A DNA stretch of 64,000 nucleotides from the NCBI GenBank assembly GCA_018340375.1, contig JAFFJZ010000004.1, positions 33,950,001-34,014,000 of the forward strand, in the 5' to 3' direction. The notes beneath the pieces are model-generated. The model saw nothing but the letters and a program-made list of their open reading frames with translations, made no database searches and was not told where the DNA came from. Position numbers and translations under genes: made by a program. Positions 11,471 through 23,974 of this stretch are shown one piece after another. The first letter of the stretch is position 1. Each line of letters opens with the position of its first letter. The DNA comes from Gonatopus flavifemur (taxonomy: Eukaryota; Arthropoda; Insecta; Hymenoptera; Dryinidae).

Positions 11471-13679
11471 TAAAGCCATTACGAAGGATCCCAGCGATCC
11501 TTTTTTTCTCTTTTCCCTTCACCCCTGGGCTATTCTCTTCGCTCTCATCCCGTAGTTCTCGAACCTTCGTCGCCCATTAGCCATAAGTCTGCACGATTTG
11601 TTTACGTTTACGCGTTTTTTCCGTCACTTATCTCTAGGGTCCATGCGTAAGGGTACTTCCGAGACGAGCTGAATGATGTTGAATAATGAAGTCCTTTTTC
11701 TACGACAAGGATCTGCGCTTTTCTTCCTTTTGTCTTTCGTGGATTACGAAATACAATATAAATTTCCTGCCATGACAATTTCATCTCATTTCAATCCCAT
11801 CATAATCGCGTAACAATGACTAAATGACGCGCGAATTTCACGTATTACGAGTTATATTACACGTTTCATTCGTTACACGGAATTCTCATTATCGTCTCTC
11901 GGTGTACATCAAAGTATATTACACGGATACACTCTCACGCGCGTATACAACATTATACATCATATCACTGTGTACTTGTCCCCATTTACAGTCCACACTC
12001 GTCCTTATTTCTTCCTTTCACTCCTTTCTTAGAACGTCTTGTGCTTTCTCATCAATCGCTTGAGCCGCATCACCTCTTACGACTCTTTTTTTTCCTCCTG
12101 TCCTTTTTTTCTATTACTCACTCTCTCGCTCAAGTCCATTCATTCCCTTTCAGCCCAAGTAACTCCACCGACGGTGGTCTACAAGCACTCCGAAGATAAC
12201 CCATCCACCTAGATCGTAAGGAACACGAACAACCTCTCTGTAGTCTTTACTCGATTAGCCACCGCCAACAACAGAGAGTGGAGAGAGAAAGGAAGATACG
12301 TACACCGACGATCGAAATTTGAAGTTCAATAGAAATATACGACTATACACAGCGAAAGAAATTTGCATAATTATAACGATTCCGAAGGGGAACTATTGAA
12401 ATTTCATTCTTGGAATCAAAGACATTTAGAATCTTGATGAGAATTTGAAAATCTTTGTATCACGAAATCAAGGGATTTAAAGCTTCAATTCTTTTGTATC
12501 CTGCAGACGCTTCCACGACTATAATCTGTAATAGAGGTATCAGCTTTCTAGATACAATCGTGTTCAGTACCGCTTCACAGTCGACGTTTCGTAAACATTG
12601 CAGTTTACTTTTGCTCTGCATTCAGCTTATTCAGCCTTGAGAAACCAAAGTGCTATGTTTACGAAACGTTGCGACAAAGCGCCGCATTATGCATGACTCT
12701 ATCCTGGAAGCTAAAGATCTCCGCAGTTGAGATTCTTATTTACGCTAGAACAGCTGGATATCGATTTCATTCATCCATGCGTTCTACACTTTTTACTTGA
12801 AAGTGGTGATTTACTTCCACATATTATTGAATCATATTTCAAAAAGGTACCAATGAACCAGGATCTGATGTATCGTGATTGAAGAATGGGAACAATAATG
12901 ATCGTAAGAAATAAAGCTAAATTGAAATAATGTTGAATTAATGTTCAACTAAATGTATAACAAAATGCATTCAATGGAAGAAAATAATTCAAAGAAGAAA
13001 AATACGATACGAAGAACTCGATCACACTCGGAATCCATCTAATTTGTATTATTAACGCACAAAATAGTTCTCCTTCGAATACTCATTACTTGAATTCCTG
13101 AAGAATGACAAGAAAGATGATAATAAATCATAAAATAAACCCTCATTAATTCTTTATTTCCTTGATGGTATCGGAATACAGACCGATACGATTACGATCT
13201 AATTGACGCATGGTGAAGATTCACTTGTATTACCTACAAAATCATAATATACTCATGCCGATGTTGAAAATTTATCACTGAATCGTTATATAATTTTGTG
13301 ACAAATCTTCATATTCAGATTGGATGTGATCATGATATAATGCTGAAGCTTGATTTTCTACAAACTGAATTCTTCGAATATTCATATTTCGTGGCAAAAA
13401 CATGAAACAACGATCTAATCCAGTTCCGTCCTATTTTTTTGACTTCGTGATGAATATTAGAAATGTCGTACTGTAAGAGGAGAGCAAAAATAATATTCGA
13501 TTCTTACCCTTGCCGGTGTAACGATTGTGAGAAAAATTCTATGTCGATCAAAATCATATTCACTTTCCTTTACCGCACTTGTAGATAACGACAAGTGAAT
13601 TTGTGAGCATGTATATAGCATTTCGTCATGTGCGTTGAGCGGCTTATGTTATCAAACACGATTAATGTATACGTGCTGC

Positions 13680-14130
13680 AGGTATAAACGTAGGTAGATC
13701 AAGCAAGCAGTCAGGCACGATTCCAAGCAAATCTCCTACCTTCGACGAGGATACGTGTGTGTATGTGTATACGCAGCTTGTCGAAATGCTATCCCGCTCT
13801 TATATTCGCAGTGCAAGACGAGTATGGAGCATTCACACACGCGCACACACAAGTGCGCGTTCCTATGTACCTGAACGGGACCTTTAGCGGCTTCAACTAA
13901 AGTGAGTCTCTGAGAGTCGGCAGCCGACAGAGTCGGGACGATCAATGACGATCTCTTTCCCCATCTTTGTCCTACGTTGGTGATACGCGATAATTGTATC
14001 TCTGTTCAACCTTTGGTACCATCAAGCCAAAGAGATCGGGGAGAAGCGAACCGAGCCATAGCAAGGCAAATATAAACGCGCTGCTCCCTCTCAATCAAGA
14101 TAGACGCGCGAAGAAAGGCTTAACACCGAC
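13680..14130 (+). promoter_or_regulatory. GC-rich island with TATA box
   Basis: TATAAACGCG lies at 14071-14080 on the plus strand. TCAATCA follows at 14091-14097, a weak initiator, and then a GA-rich leader (14100-14760) typical of a long untranslated region. The upstream 13.7-14.0 kb is CpG-rich with GCGTATAC and CACACGCGCACACAC runs. This lies in the intron of the minus-strand NOL4-family gene, so it would be an antisense or nested transcript. Confidence 0.35.
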
Positions 14131-14760
14131 AAAGGAGGAAGAAGACCGAAGAAGGAACATGGAATAGATAGAGACAAAGTTTTTTGATTGTGCGAGTGAG
14201 TGTGTATGAGGGAGAAAGAAACTCGAAGCAAAATTTCTCCTCAACACCAAAGTGGAAAAGAAGATCGACTGTTACCATTTGAGCCTCTTCGTGAGAAAGA
14301 GGTAGCAACGCGTTTATGTATATGTGTGTACTTGGAGTAGAGAGAAAGAGGATCAAGGTGGAAAAAGAGGGAGAATACAAGAGAAAATACCGCCACAGCC
14401 TGTCTGTGCCTCTGCTTCGGAAAGTGACTAATGACTAGCCAGCCCAGACCTACTGCTCTCTTCCATACCTCCCAACAAGAAAGAGTAAAAGAGAGAAAGG
14501 TTCGCTCTGTATACTCGTGGAGTGAGGGCATGTCTGTGTGTGAAGCAAGAGAACTCATCCTCCGGTACGAGAGAAAAGAGGGGGTACCGAAAGGCGAAGA
14601 AGAGGTCCTTATTTAAATCGTACGGTATACATATATATGTTATACGTGAAATAACTAAAAAAAAAAGGAAAACGCGTCTATATAATACAGCAATGAGAAG
14701 AAAAAAAGGAAAGAGAAAGAAAAAAAAATAATAAAAACGTACACTGTGGAAGAAAAACAT
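14130..14760. other. GA-rich low-complexity stretch
   Basis: The plus strand is dominated by GA, AGAGAAAG and AAAAAGGAAAG runs. Several overlapping open frames on both strands give Arg/Lys/Glu-rich or Phe/Leu/Ser-rich peptides, which is simply the translation of this composition. I take it as untranslated or intronic DNA. Confidence 0.6.
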
Positions 14761-15017
14761 AAAAATGGAGGTCTATGTCACGTGTGAAAGAAGAGGTGTG
14801 TGTGATAGTACTTGGTGGTTGTTATCTTGTGGCCCTCTCGGCAACGGTCAACCGTGAAAAATGACTATCACCGAAGAATAAAATATTTCACGGGCGTCAC
14901 GGCAGTATTCGAATACGAACATAAGCTTGCACCGTCATTTTCAAAGGAAATTTCCTTTCATCAACAATGACAGAAATATTATAAACTAAGAACCAAATCT
15001 TTCAAATTAGTTCCTAC

Positions 15018-16244
15018 CTTATTATGAGGTAATTGCGTTGGAACGTAAAGCGGAGGATCCAAGCCAGGACTCGTAACAGCATGACGGCCTATTATTCTGT
15101 CCGCTGGTTTGGCATCGTATCCTTCTGGCTGTCCTATGTTGAACCCCTTACTCTTTACCCAGAACCGGAATTTACTGTTTTCAGCACTATTCACTTCTTC
15201 ACCTCTCAAAGTCCTCAATATTCGTGCATATTTTTTAATAGTGATGGTTTTGGTTTTCGCGAGATCCCCGTAAGTCTTAATGACCCAGGGTTGATAAGCA
15301 TTAAACATACCATCGTTTTGAAATTTCTTGGGTAAAGGTTGAACTTGATTGATCTCTTGACCTTGACTTTTTTGTACCCCTCCAACACTGCTCATATAAG
15401 CAGGCACATTGGCATTGGTCGAGGAGATTCCGGGAAACGGCATTGGCAAACCGTTCTTCGCAGAGTGGTCCAAACTGGAATTCGTCTTGACCTGAGGAGT
15501 AGCAGAGCCGTAACCGGAACCCAAAGAACCACTGGTCATATTTGAGATATCGAGATAGGATACCGAGGAGGAATTTTTCCCGACCAAATTTGTGGCGTTT
15601 CCAACGAAGGTGGCCATCGTCGAAGACATGTAGGGAATCGTTGTTGACATGCCGAGAGTACCAGGACTGCAAAGACCTCCGCTACCAGGGTTGCCGTTCC
15701 CACTACCATTAGCCGATTGATCGGTCCCAGGCATACTCAAACTTGCAACCGAAGCGTAAGACGAGGCATCCGGTATATTCGAGGCGGTGGTCGACCATGA
15801 TGACAGAACGTTCCCACTGGCACTCGAAGATGTGATAACATCCGCAGCGGTCACGTTCGTTAACAACGAGGATGTTTTAGTTTGAGAGGACGATCTACTA
15901 GCGGTGAACCCTCCACCTCTTCCATTCTTATTGTGAGAATTGGAATCCGACGACGAAGAATTTGTACCAGAGTTACTTGAGTTCTTTGAATTAGTGGAAG
16001 TCCCACGGGATTTTTTCACGGGAGGCTCGTCTCTCATTCCATTATTCATCGAGTTCAAATTACCGTGGGATGGACTGTTATTGTTTTCCGATCTCGAACG
16101 TTTGTTCGAAGCGTTGGAGGAATATACGGATGCCGAACTGTTGGAAGTAGACGTAGACGACGACGCTGTGGGCAAATGACCTGATGACGGCGACGGGGAG
16201 TTTACAGGAACTCTACGTCGTAGACCCATCGTCGCAGTGGCCAT
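15018..16244 (-). CDS. NOL4/NOL4L-family protein, internal coding exon (partial gene)
   Basis: The 409-codon exon is the start of a nucleolar protein 4-like protein, a poorly understood nuclear/nucleolar family. Residues 1-310 are Ser/Asn/Gly-rich and probably disordered, with basic clusters at KRSR (48-51) and PPVKKSR (74-80) that could direct nuclear import. Residues 311-409 form the conserved family domain: WVIKTYGDLAKTKTITIKKY, then RILRTLRGEE and KFRFWVKSKGF. The ATG at 16244 is preceded in frame four codons earlier by TAA, which fixes the start. The exon ends at AAG/GTAGGAA (last base 15018, phase 0); the apparent 12 further codons are intron read-through. Later exons must lie at lower coordinates and were not found. 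As I know it, the vertebrate protein carries this domain near its amino terminus, so the long Ser-rich lead is notable. Confidence 0.88.
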
Positions 16245-16479
16245 TCTTTGGATTTACGTTTGGATCACAATGTCAACACCAACTTTATTCGCACTATCAC
16301 TATTCACTATTGCAAGGCGATTGATTTGATGTTGGAGAGATCGTCCAATCGCTCTGAATATCACTCGGGTACTTTATATTTATTGTTCTCAAGTTCATTT
16401 GGATGGTAGGGCGAAATCTGCGTTGGATGTCATGAATCGATGCCGGGTTTGCGTACGGGAGGAGGACACTTTTCACCTC
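15018..16479 (-). other. Exon of NOL4-family gene including 5' untranslated part
   Basis: A strong acceptor, TTTTTCTTTTGTTTCAG followed by GAGGTG, ends at 16480, so this exon begins at 16479. Bases 16479-16245 are then 5' untranslated, with at least one further noncoding exon and a promoter at higher coordinates. A separate upstream reading frame runs from the acceptor to a stop at 16300 and is not continuous with the main frame; it may act as an upstream open frame. Confidence 0.7.
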
Positions 16480-17771
16480 CTGAAACAAAAGAAAAAGCAT
16501 GAGATGTGACAAGGGAAATTATGTATGCGCGATTACACAGCGGAAATGTTCGCAAACGAGAAAAGGGTGCCTGACGTCGTGAACGCGCGCGCTAATGGAC
16601 TACCGTGCCAAGTGGGTGGAGAACACGCTCCAACGCTGTCGTTGAAGAGTTGGATTATAACAGCTATGATATTAGAGTAAAGAGTATGAGCGTAGAACGT
16701 GGAAGGTAGATATTGTACATGTCGGTAAATTGTAAATTTCAGGTGTAAAGCTGCCTGACTTCATACCACATGATTATACGTCAAATTTGTCTCTGAGTTA
16801 ATAGATGCGATACGAATTCATTTGGTGCTTGAGCAATGAGCAATAGTTGAACTTTTTTCGTTATACTTTTGTATCGGTTTAATCGTGGTTGAAGTTTGAA
16901 ATCCGTTGAAAATAATCAACATGATGTTTGTGTTTGAACGAATAGCCGTGGTTGAGTAATTCTCGGAATCTCGTGTAACGTGGGAATGAATTTTAGATGA
17001 AAAATTTACATAACTTTCAACTCTGTCGTTTCCACAAGGAAGGAAGTTTTCGATGAAGTATGAATTTCATGGTTTAACCAATTCTATAGCCAACGTGTTT
17101 CACAGTCAAGTACATAACAAACACCTTCACATCATTATCATAATTGTATGGAAAGTCGTGTGTGAACAGTAAAATGCAGCTTGTCATATGGGTTTTGTTA
17201 TTGGTCAAATTGGATAATTAAATCATCGATGAATAAGTGGGTAGGTTTGGATTCTGATTACGGTCTTCTTTACCACGCATTATAATCGGAATGAAATTAC
17301 CGTTATAATGTACTGGCGATCTGTATTGAGTTCACTATACAATGCCGTTAATAACACAGCTGTATAACACTGAATGTTTATACTGTCGTCACCTCTTTGT
17401 TCACTGTTCTATGCGAAAAAATTTTCCATTGCGGAAAACAAGAAAAATTAAAGCAACCGGTTTTACTTAAATTGAAGATTATTAAATTTACTCCCAAATG
17501 TTACTATGATAATTAATCTCTCATTAAAAATCATGAATTCCTCATAGGATGAGGAACAAAACATTTTCAATTTGTACTCACATTAAAGACATCAATCATC
17601 ATCCGTCGCGGTGATGATTTTATTGGTGATTGACACAAATCAAATTTAATTTACTATTCGTTGATTCAATTGAAACAAAATACCATCCTTTTTTGATTGA
17701 ATCATTGATGCGGACGAAAATGATATAACAGTAACAATTAATCACCGTCTCGTTTGAGAATCATAAATAAT

Positions 17772-18039
17772 TACACTGGAAAAAAATAATTTATTTGACC
17801 GAATGAACTGAAGTTAGTTGTGAAAATTAGTTCCGAATTATAAGAGATTAGAAGCCGATAATAAAAGCTGTAAGCTGTAGTAAAGGCAACTTCAAACTAG
17901 TAACAGCAACTAAAGTCAGAAAAATTCAATTTGAAGTTAGTTGAGGCAACGCCCGTTTTAGTTATCCAAATATCAACAATTATATCTAATTGCTGGAACT
18001 AATTTGGAGTAAGGGTAACTAATTATTTTTTTCGGTGTA
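17772..18039. mobile_element. TA-flanked MITE
   Basis: The left end TACACTGGAAAAAAATAATT and the right end (reverse complement TACACCGAAAAAAATAATTA) match with TA at each border. The interior repeats AGTTAGTTG / CAACTAA and GCTGTAAGCTGTAG words. No coding capacity. It lies upstream of the NOL4-family exon. Confidence 0.75.
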
Positions 18040-18119
18040 TATTTTACATAGTTGGTGAATTCGGTAGTGAGAAAAGAAAAAGCATCTGTTATAGGATCGT
18101 ACACTCGACACTCAGAGAT

Positions 18120-18560
18120 TCATTTATACACACGTCGCGATACTTGTGTTCCAGTTTGGATGGAATAGATTGATGTCGTCGCGAGGCAAAACGTTAAGCC
18201 GCAGGGAGAGGAGGAGTACTAATTCTACGAGGCCGATCGAACCGTGCTTGCCTACCGTCCGTCCGGAACGATAGCGAGTATAATGGCGTTGCCTATACAG
18301 ATCATATTCGTATGCGTGAGCGTGTACGCGTGTTTGTGTACGAGCGTACTCCTTTGGGTGGTAGCAATGGAAAGGGGTCCCGAGGACCCCGACCGGGTCG
18401 GGTCTCGGCCTGAAGCCGCACACGAGTCACGTATATAGACGGTACGGCATATTATGGCGCACAACATCTACGTATTTGGTTATGTCCTTGCTTGTGTGCA
18501 AGTATATATATACATGAAGTACGTATGTACGAAAGAGGGGAGTGAGTGGTTGGATATCAA

Positions 18561-18608
<48 letters not shown>

Positions 18609-18860
18609 GTATATATCACACAGTGTAGTGTCAATGTGTGTCACGCTACGTGCTTCCTGCCCCAGGCCATGGTGTGACAAAAGGCCTTATGTCCGCCCGC
18701 TCGTGGGACACTCGTGATCGCAATGTGTAATCAAGCCTCGCATGGCCACTCTGTATATTGCCACGTACATGAATCCCTCCGGGCGTGAATCCACCGTATG
18801 TTCCAGTATTAGTGTACATGCGCAGCTTTCGGTTACCCATTTCCCGTCCACGAATGTTCA
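18120..18860. promoter_or_regulatory. GC/CpG-richer island upstream of NOL4-family exon
   Basis: The composition is GC-rich, with CGAGGACCCCGACCGGGTCG and many CpG. It lies about 1.7 kb upstream (in transcript direction) of the NOL4-family exon and is the nearest plausible promoter for that minus-strand gene. TATAAAT on the minus strand at 18122-18128 is a candidate TATA box. Overlapping frames on both strands have no recognisable domain. Function is inferred. Confidence 0.3.
18558..18611. repeat. (TA)n(CA)n compound microsatellite
   Basis: About 18 uninterrupted TA units run directly into CACACACAC. The run can extrude as a cruciform and is likely to be length-variable. Confidence 0.95.
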
Positions 18861-19905
18861 ATCATTTTTCTTTTTAACTGATAGCTTTCGAAATCATGAA
18901 TTCATGTAAAGCCAGAGTTTGTTGGATCAAGCTGTTGAATTCAAGTAACATTTTTTTGAAATCCTTTTGACGAGAGGAAAATTATTTTGTTCCAACATGT
19001 ATTTGTATACTGTTTTTTTCCTTATTACGTTGATTCTGCGAACAATCGTATAAAACATATGTTCACATTACATTTATAATGATAAAAGAACATTGAGAGA
19101 ATGAATTATTCTCTTACAATTATTTGTACGATCAATTGTATAATAGCAAACATACGCGCGCGTGTGCGAAGGATTCGTGGCTATGAGACTCATATGGCGC
19201 ACCTATATTGTACCTCTATTTTTGGGGACAATTGGAGGGCTGATATTTGTGCTTTTGTATACGTCGGTATTATTCTTTCTTGCTAATCGATAAATTTCAA
19301 CGTTAATATTTGAGATACTGTTTGTAATCATATTTCTTGAACTACATGAATTATTTCATTTTACTAGCTATAGGTACGAAGAGTATAATAATAGCCTCCC
19401 TAAATGAAAGTCAATTAAAATAATTTATATACAAATTATATACAAATTACACGAAATTCTGACTTGAAAAATAAGGTTATAGAATTTATATACAATTATT
19501 CTTGATATTTCTGTGACCTACGAACAAAACAAACGAGTGCGATTCTTTCTGTGTTCTCTTTCTAATCCAACGCGCTGTTTAGTATGGTGGCACTCAGTTG
19601 AAAGATACATTTCAGCAGGTAATATTATGAATATCGGAATGCCGTTTTTACTTTTGGAATTTCGCAGTAACTACATTCAAGATACTTACAATTTTCAAGT
19701 GCATTTTTGAACAGTATCTTTTGTGAATACATAATAAAAATTTCAGAGCTTGTTTACGTCAATAAAAAAATAAATTATCATCATAAAACTCTAAGAAACA
19801 ACCGATCTATTCATTTTCATAGATAAATTACAAGGTACTGATTTTATTAAATATGCCCTAATGGGCTACACAATATTTCTTGTTTTGAATCAAAAGTTTT
19901 ATCTA

Positions 19906-20139
19906 CACAAAGAAAAAAAATACCGGACTAATCCGTGCTGCCACCTTCATACAATCATTCTAACTAGTAACCATGGAGCAATTGCAAGCAACGCATGGGA
20001 TTTCTCAATGCGTTGGTTAGAATGATTAAGTGAAGGTGGCGTTTTATCCATTGCTGCGTGAGAAAATAACCTCCGACATCGCATGCTTTTAGTTTACCGG
20101 AACTTCGCAAGGGATTATTCAGCTATTCTTCTCTCCGTG
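19906..20139. mobile_element. MITE with internal long palindrome
   Basis: CACAAAGAAAAAAAATACC at left and, in reverse complement, CACGGAGAGAAGAATAGC at right form weak terminal repeats (left flank TA, right flank TG). Inside, GCCACCTTCATACAATCATT pairs with AATGATTAAGTGAAGGTGGC. No coding capacity. Confidence 0.55.
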
Positions 20140-20492
20140 TGAGATTAGCTATTTTTCGAAGCTACATAAGATAACATAAGATGTAAGTCTCGGTCTGTTA
20201 CAGGTCATGATCATCGTTGCTACAGTAGTCTTTGGATCTGTCGTAGTCACAATTTTATTCGCGATAGGAAAAATGTTTTCTCACTCCAAACTCTTCGAAA
20301 ATATTACAGGGAATACTCCTTAGAGCTAGGCATCATTCTACCTACAAAAAGGAGCTACAAGCACGATTCCTTCTCAGTGAAATTGTTTCTCAAAATCGAA
20401 TTGAAGAATCGTTCTTAGATCACTGAAACTAAGTATCTAAACATCTAGTCTGATCCATTTCTATTGACAATACTACGAGGACTCTATGAATG

Positions 20493-20773
20493 CCCAGCCA
20501 CGACAAATGATCAATTCGGATTCATAAAGACTTCCTGAAGACATCTTGAATAGTTCCCATTATGCTAATCAATATGTATTCATTATGAATATTTTGAGTT
20601 CCAAATGAAGACGTATTGAATGCCCGCAGAATTCATTATGAAATCTCGATATAAATTCTTTCTGAAACTCAAATTGTTCATTAAGAGTTTATTTTGAATT
20701 CAAAATATTCATAATGGATACATATTGATTACCATAACGGGAGCTCTTTGAAGGAATTCTTGTGCTGTATGGG
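20493..20773. mobile_element. Foldback element with ATTCATTATGAAT-type reiteration
   Basis: The left end CCCAGCCACGACAA and the right end (reverse complement CCCATACAGCACAA) are related. Flanks tgaatg / tgaatt may be a target duplication. The interior repeats ATTCATTATGAAT, CATATTGAT and GAATTC words and folds back on itself. No coding capacity. I place it with the CCCA-ended reiterated-motif elements. Confidence 0.45.
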
Positions 20774-20829
20774 TGAATTGATCATTCTTATTTTCAGCTG
20801 GACAGTTCGAGTCCCGTTCATCCATTTAA

Positions 20830-21457
20830 GGTAGTTCTCTAGCAATATCCAAAATCAAATTTGGAAAATTATTACTCTTTAAGGGATCAAGGTCAAGGGA
20901 TTATTCAATCATCATATTCATTGGAGCTTCTATTCGTATTTATGATAAAAAACAACCAACTCGAAACTTTCTCATGGTTTTTTTCTTACAAAATGTTTAT
21001 TTCCAATCCGTCCATGACTTATGAGAGCCTATTTTGTTCCTTATGAGATTTGAAAAACCTTTTCATGGACATTGTCCATATTTTTTCATCATGACACTGT
21101 CACACGCTTTTGTTTATGCGGATGTATTTTACTAATTATAAACAAATGCGAGTAATCATTGTAAAAATTACATATATGAGAATTTTTCACGGTGAAGGTT
21201 TTTCAAATCTCACAAAGAATAAAATGAGCCCCTATAAGTTATCAACGGATTGAAAATCAAAATTTTTAAAGAAAAAAACTATGAAAAATTTCGTGTGCTT
21301 ATTACAAAGTTGTTTGTTTATATTCCGAGCTAGTTCTTTTTCATCATAAATACGAATATAAGCCCAAACGAATATGATTATCGAATTCCTTCGGTCTTGG
21401 TCCTCTACTTGACAATAATTTTGTTAGTTTGATTCTGAATATTGCTAGAGAACTACC
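20830..21457. mobile_element. piggyBac-like MITE with TTAA flanks
   Basis: The ends GGTAGTTCTCTAGCAATATC and (reverse complement) GGTAGTTCTCTAGCAATATT match at 19 of 20 positions. Exact TTAA lies at 20826-20829 and 21458-21461. The 628-bp interior is an imperfect palindrome (for example TTCGTATTTATGATAAAAAA against TTTTTCATCATAAATACGAA). No transposase: the 61-codon frame inside has no recognisable domain. Confidence 0.85.
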
Positions 21458-22032
21458 TTAATGTAAAACAATATATTTTCAACGTATCAATATTTGGGAT
21501 ATAAATGTTCTGAGCAACAACTCATTACATCACAGTTCGCATGTTTGTATGCGTAGACGTAAATGGATCGACAATGTTATCCGATCGGGTTCAGAAAATG
21601 ACACTGAAATGGTAACGTAAGGATAAATATTATTCGTAACATTCATTGCATTCAAGAACAATAGCACGAGATAGCATGATACGTGAATCGCATACGAAAC
21701 GATATACCCTTACTCTAACAACAAAGCATAACTTGACGACAGAGATAGTTGACGAATAATACAATCAGAACAGCGTCCCTTTGAAAAGTACTACATTTTG
21801 TAGGATAAATTGTTACATTTTTTCCTGAAAGAAATGTTTGTCAGCAAAGTTTGAATGAAGCAGAAACTTTGAATGAAGCGTCGTTTAATTCTAAATTAAT
21901 TCTAAACTGAATGGGAATCGAAATCCCAGTTCATCCTGAAAACAGTCCACTGTTTGTTACGACGTTGTGAGCGTTATCACATTTTTCTTTCCAATTAGAA
22001 TCGATACGAACCCGTTCATGTAATATTCCCAC

Positions 22033-22173
22033 TAGTGATGGGCGATATTTCAAAGTATCGATATCTTTTATAGAAAATGAGTCTAGTTTATACTGATTTT
22101 CATCAAATCTCGATGAAAAATTTATAAAAATTTCAAGAAAAATATCGTTACCACCAAATATTGCTCATCACTA
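22033..22173. mobile_element. Small hAT-like MITE, TAGTGATGGGCGATATTT family
   Basis: The left end TAGTGATGGGCGATATTT pairs with the right end (reverse complement TAGTGATGAGCAATATTT). It is 141 bp, the same length as the related copy at 42150-42290, which has a perfect 8-bp duplication. Here no duplication is visible. The interior repeats ATCGATA words. Confidence 0.7.
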
Positions 22174-22236
22174 TTAATTCTTAGACCGTTAGACATTTTG
22201 TATTAATGTGATGAATGGGATTATTCAACTCATTCT

Positions 22237-22992
22237 AAACTGTTCCTGTTGTCAAAAAATCTTACTTGTTGTAAGAATTTAACGACGATCGGACAATAAA
22301 AACGGAAGATGTCCACATAATAGCGACATTAACGAAATTTCGAAATTTTCTTTTGAAGTTCAGTGCTTAACGTTTTCTTCCCTCAATTATGATTTGCCGG
22401 AAACTCATAACTCACGATCAACAATCGACTATACTCAGAGTTGTATGGCATTCAGATGACACTAACACAGGGAAGGCTTGCTTTCAAAATATCGTCAAAT
22501 TATACGGATCCCCAAAAAAAATTTTCTACATTCTTGAACTGATCGGGATGAAACTCATGTGGGAACACGATCGGGTCACGACTAGAACCTTTTATGAATT
22601 TCATAGCAATCGGATAACAAGTAGCAAAGATATACGAGCTCGAAAAATCACAATTTTTCAAACAATATTTTGCGATATTTTTGAACGCGTTATCCGAAAT
22701 CGATACCAAAATCAATAGGCCCCGAGTCTCTGTAAGACGAACATATGGGGAAAAAATTATTCCAATCGGTGCAGTCTGAGGGGAGTTATCGTGCACCAAA
22801 GAATCAGGTGTGCACACACATACATACATACATGCATTCGTGCATACACACACACACACACACACATTTTTAGGAACCGCATTTTTTCGACGTGCTGATG
22901 CGTTTGGCAAAGACGAACTACCCCCTTCTGCATCATGGATTTTTGACACGACTCCAATACTTCCTTTTCCTTATATATGAGGAACATGGAAG
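22237..22992 (+). mobile_element. Hairpin-ended dispersed element, copy 1
   Basis: This copy is alignable through most of its length with the reverse complement of 47364-48057 and with 55440-56118. It ends in a hairpin whose stem is CTTCC...CCTTATATATGAGG...GGAAG, followed by TG where other copies have TA. It contains a (CA)n tract (22849-22865) and repeated CGATCGGAT words. Both strands carry frames of 100-150 codons, but these are not shared intact by other copies, so I do not call them genes. The left end is not recognisable, so it is probably truncated. Confidence 0.7.
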
Positions 22993-23721
22993 TGAAACTC
23001 CCAAACCTGGTATATGAAATTTAACACAGATAATTCCAACAGTGTGATTGAAATCTAGCTGAATTATGAATCCATGAAATCCATTGCAAAATCTATCAAA
23101 ACTCATATAAAAATGCACGAAGAAGCATAATTCTGTATGAGACGTCATACAATTTTATATAAAAAGTCAGGGAAAATTTTGAAAATTAATGCGAAGTTTA
23201 TGCGTTGGTTGCTTCGCATACATCTGTATGAAATTTGGGAAGGAATTTTTTACTATTTCCATACATGAAAAAAGAAACGATCACACAAAAATCGAAAAAT
23301 AGCAAAAAGAACCGTGAGTAATGAATGTGAAATATCATTCAACTTTCCACATTCCCTTTTATCAAAAATGCGACATTGGAGGTATGAGTGAAATATCCCA
23401 AATTCTGATTGCAGATTCGAAAACAGCACAAAAACACGTGAAGAATACATGATTTCCCACAAACCTTCAAGCCTCAGCAAATCAAATCACAGCTTGGAAA
23501 TGAACAAAAAGTTTCGTGAAGTTCGGGCATTTATAAAATAGAGTTAGAGCATAAATAAAATTCTATATATTGAAAAAATTCGCGGCATTGCATCTGTTTT
23601 GGAAGAAAAACAATTTTGTATCCTGGTTGGAAAAGCCTTCAATTAAACATACTATAGAATTATTCGACAGAAGCTCGATTTTGCATACTGGTGTCGAATC
23701 GATGTATTCTGTATAATTCCG

Positions 23722-23974
23722 ATTCTACACACAAAAAATCCGGGCTGATTTATTCTACACAGTTTTTTTTCTGCCCAATGCCAATTTCACGCAAAGGGTT
23801 CCGGATTGGTGCCATTCGAAAGAGAGATCGAGATTCAAGAATCGAATTGTAGGATCGAGATTGTGCAGGATATAACACGGATTTTCGTTGTACCGGATCG
23901 GGATTGTGCAGAAAAAAGACTGTGTAAAATATCACAATTCGATATTAGTGTGCACGATCGGGTTTGTGTGGAAT
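23722..23974. mobile_element. Foldback element with GATCGGGATTGTG reiteration
   Basis: The left end ATTCTACACACAAA and the right end (reverse complement ATTCCACACAAACC) are related. The interior repeats GATCGRGATTGTGCAG, TACCGGATCGGG and GATTCAAGAATCG words. No coding capacity. Confidence 0.4.

Noticed and set aside
14120..14760. Overlapping frames rich in Phe/Leu/Ser or Arg/Lys/Glu
   Set aside because: They translate a GA/CT-rich low-complexity tract; no domain, start context or splice signal.
15301..15672. Frame overlapping the NOL4-family exon on the same strand
   Set aside because: A shadow of the true coding frame.
18124..18438. Frames on both strands in the GC island
   Set aside because: They overlap in opposite directions with no recognisable features; GC-rich DNA lacks stops by chance.
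22500..22949. 149-codon minus-strand frame with Cys-Val repeats
   Set aside because: The Cys-Val run is the (CA)n tract, and the frame is not kept in the other copies of the same dispersed repeat.
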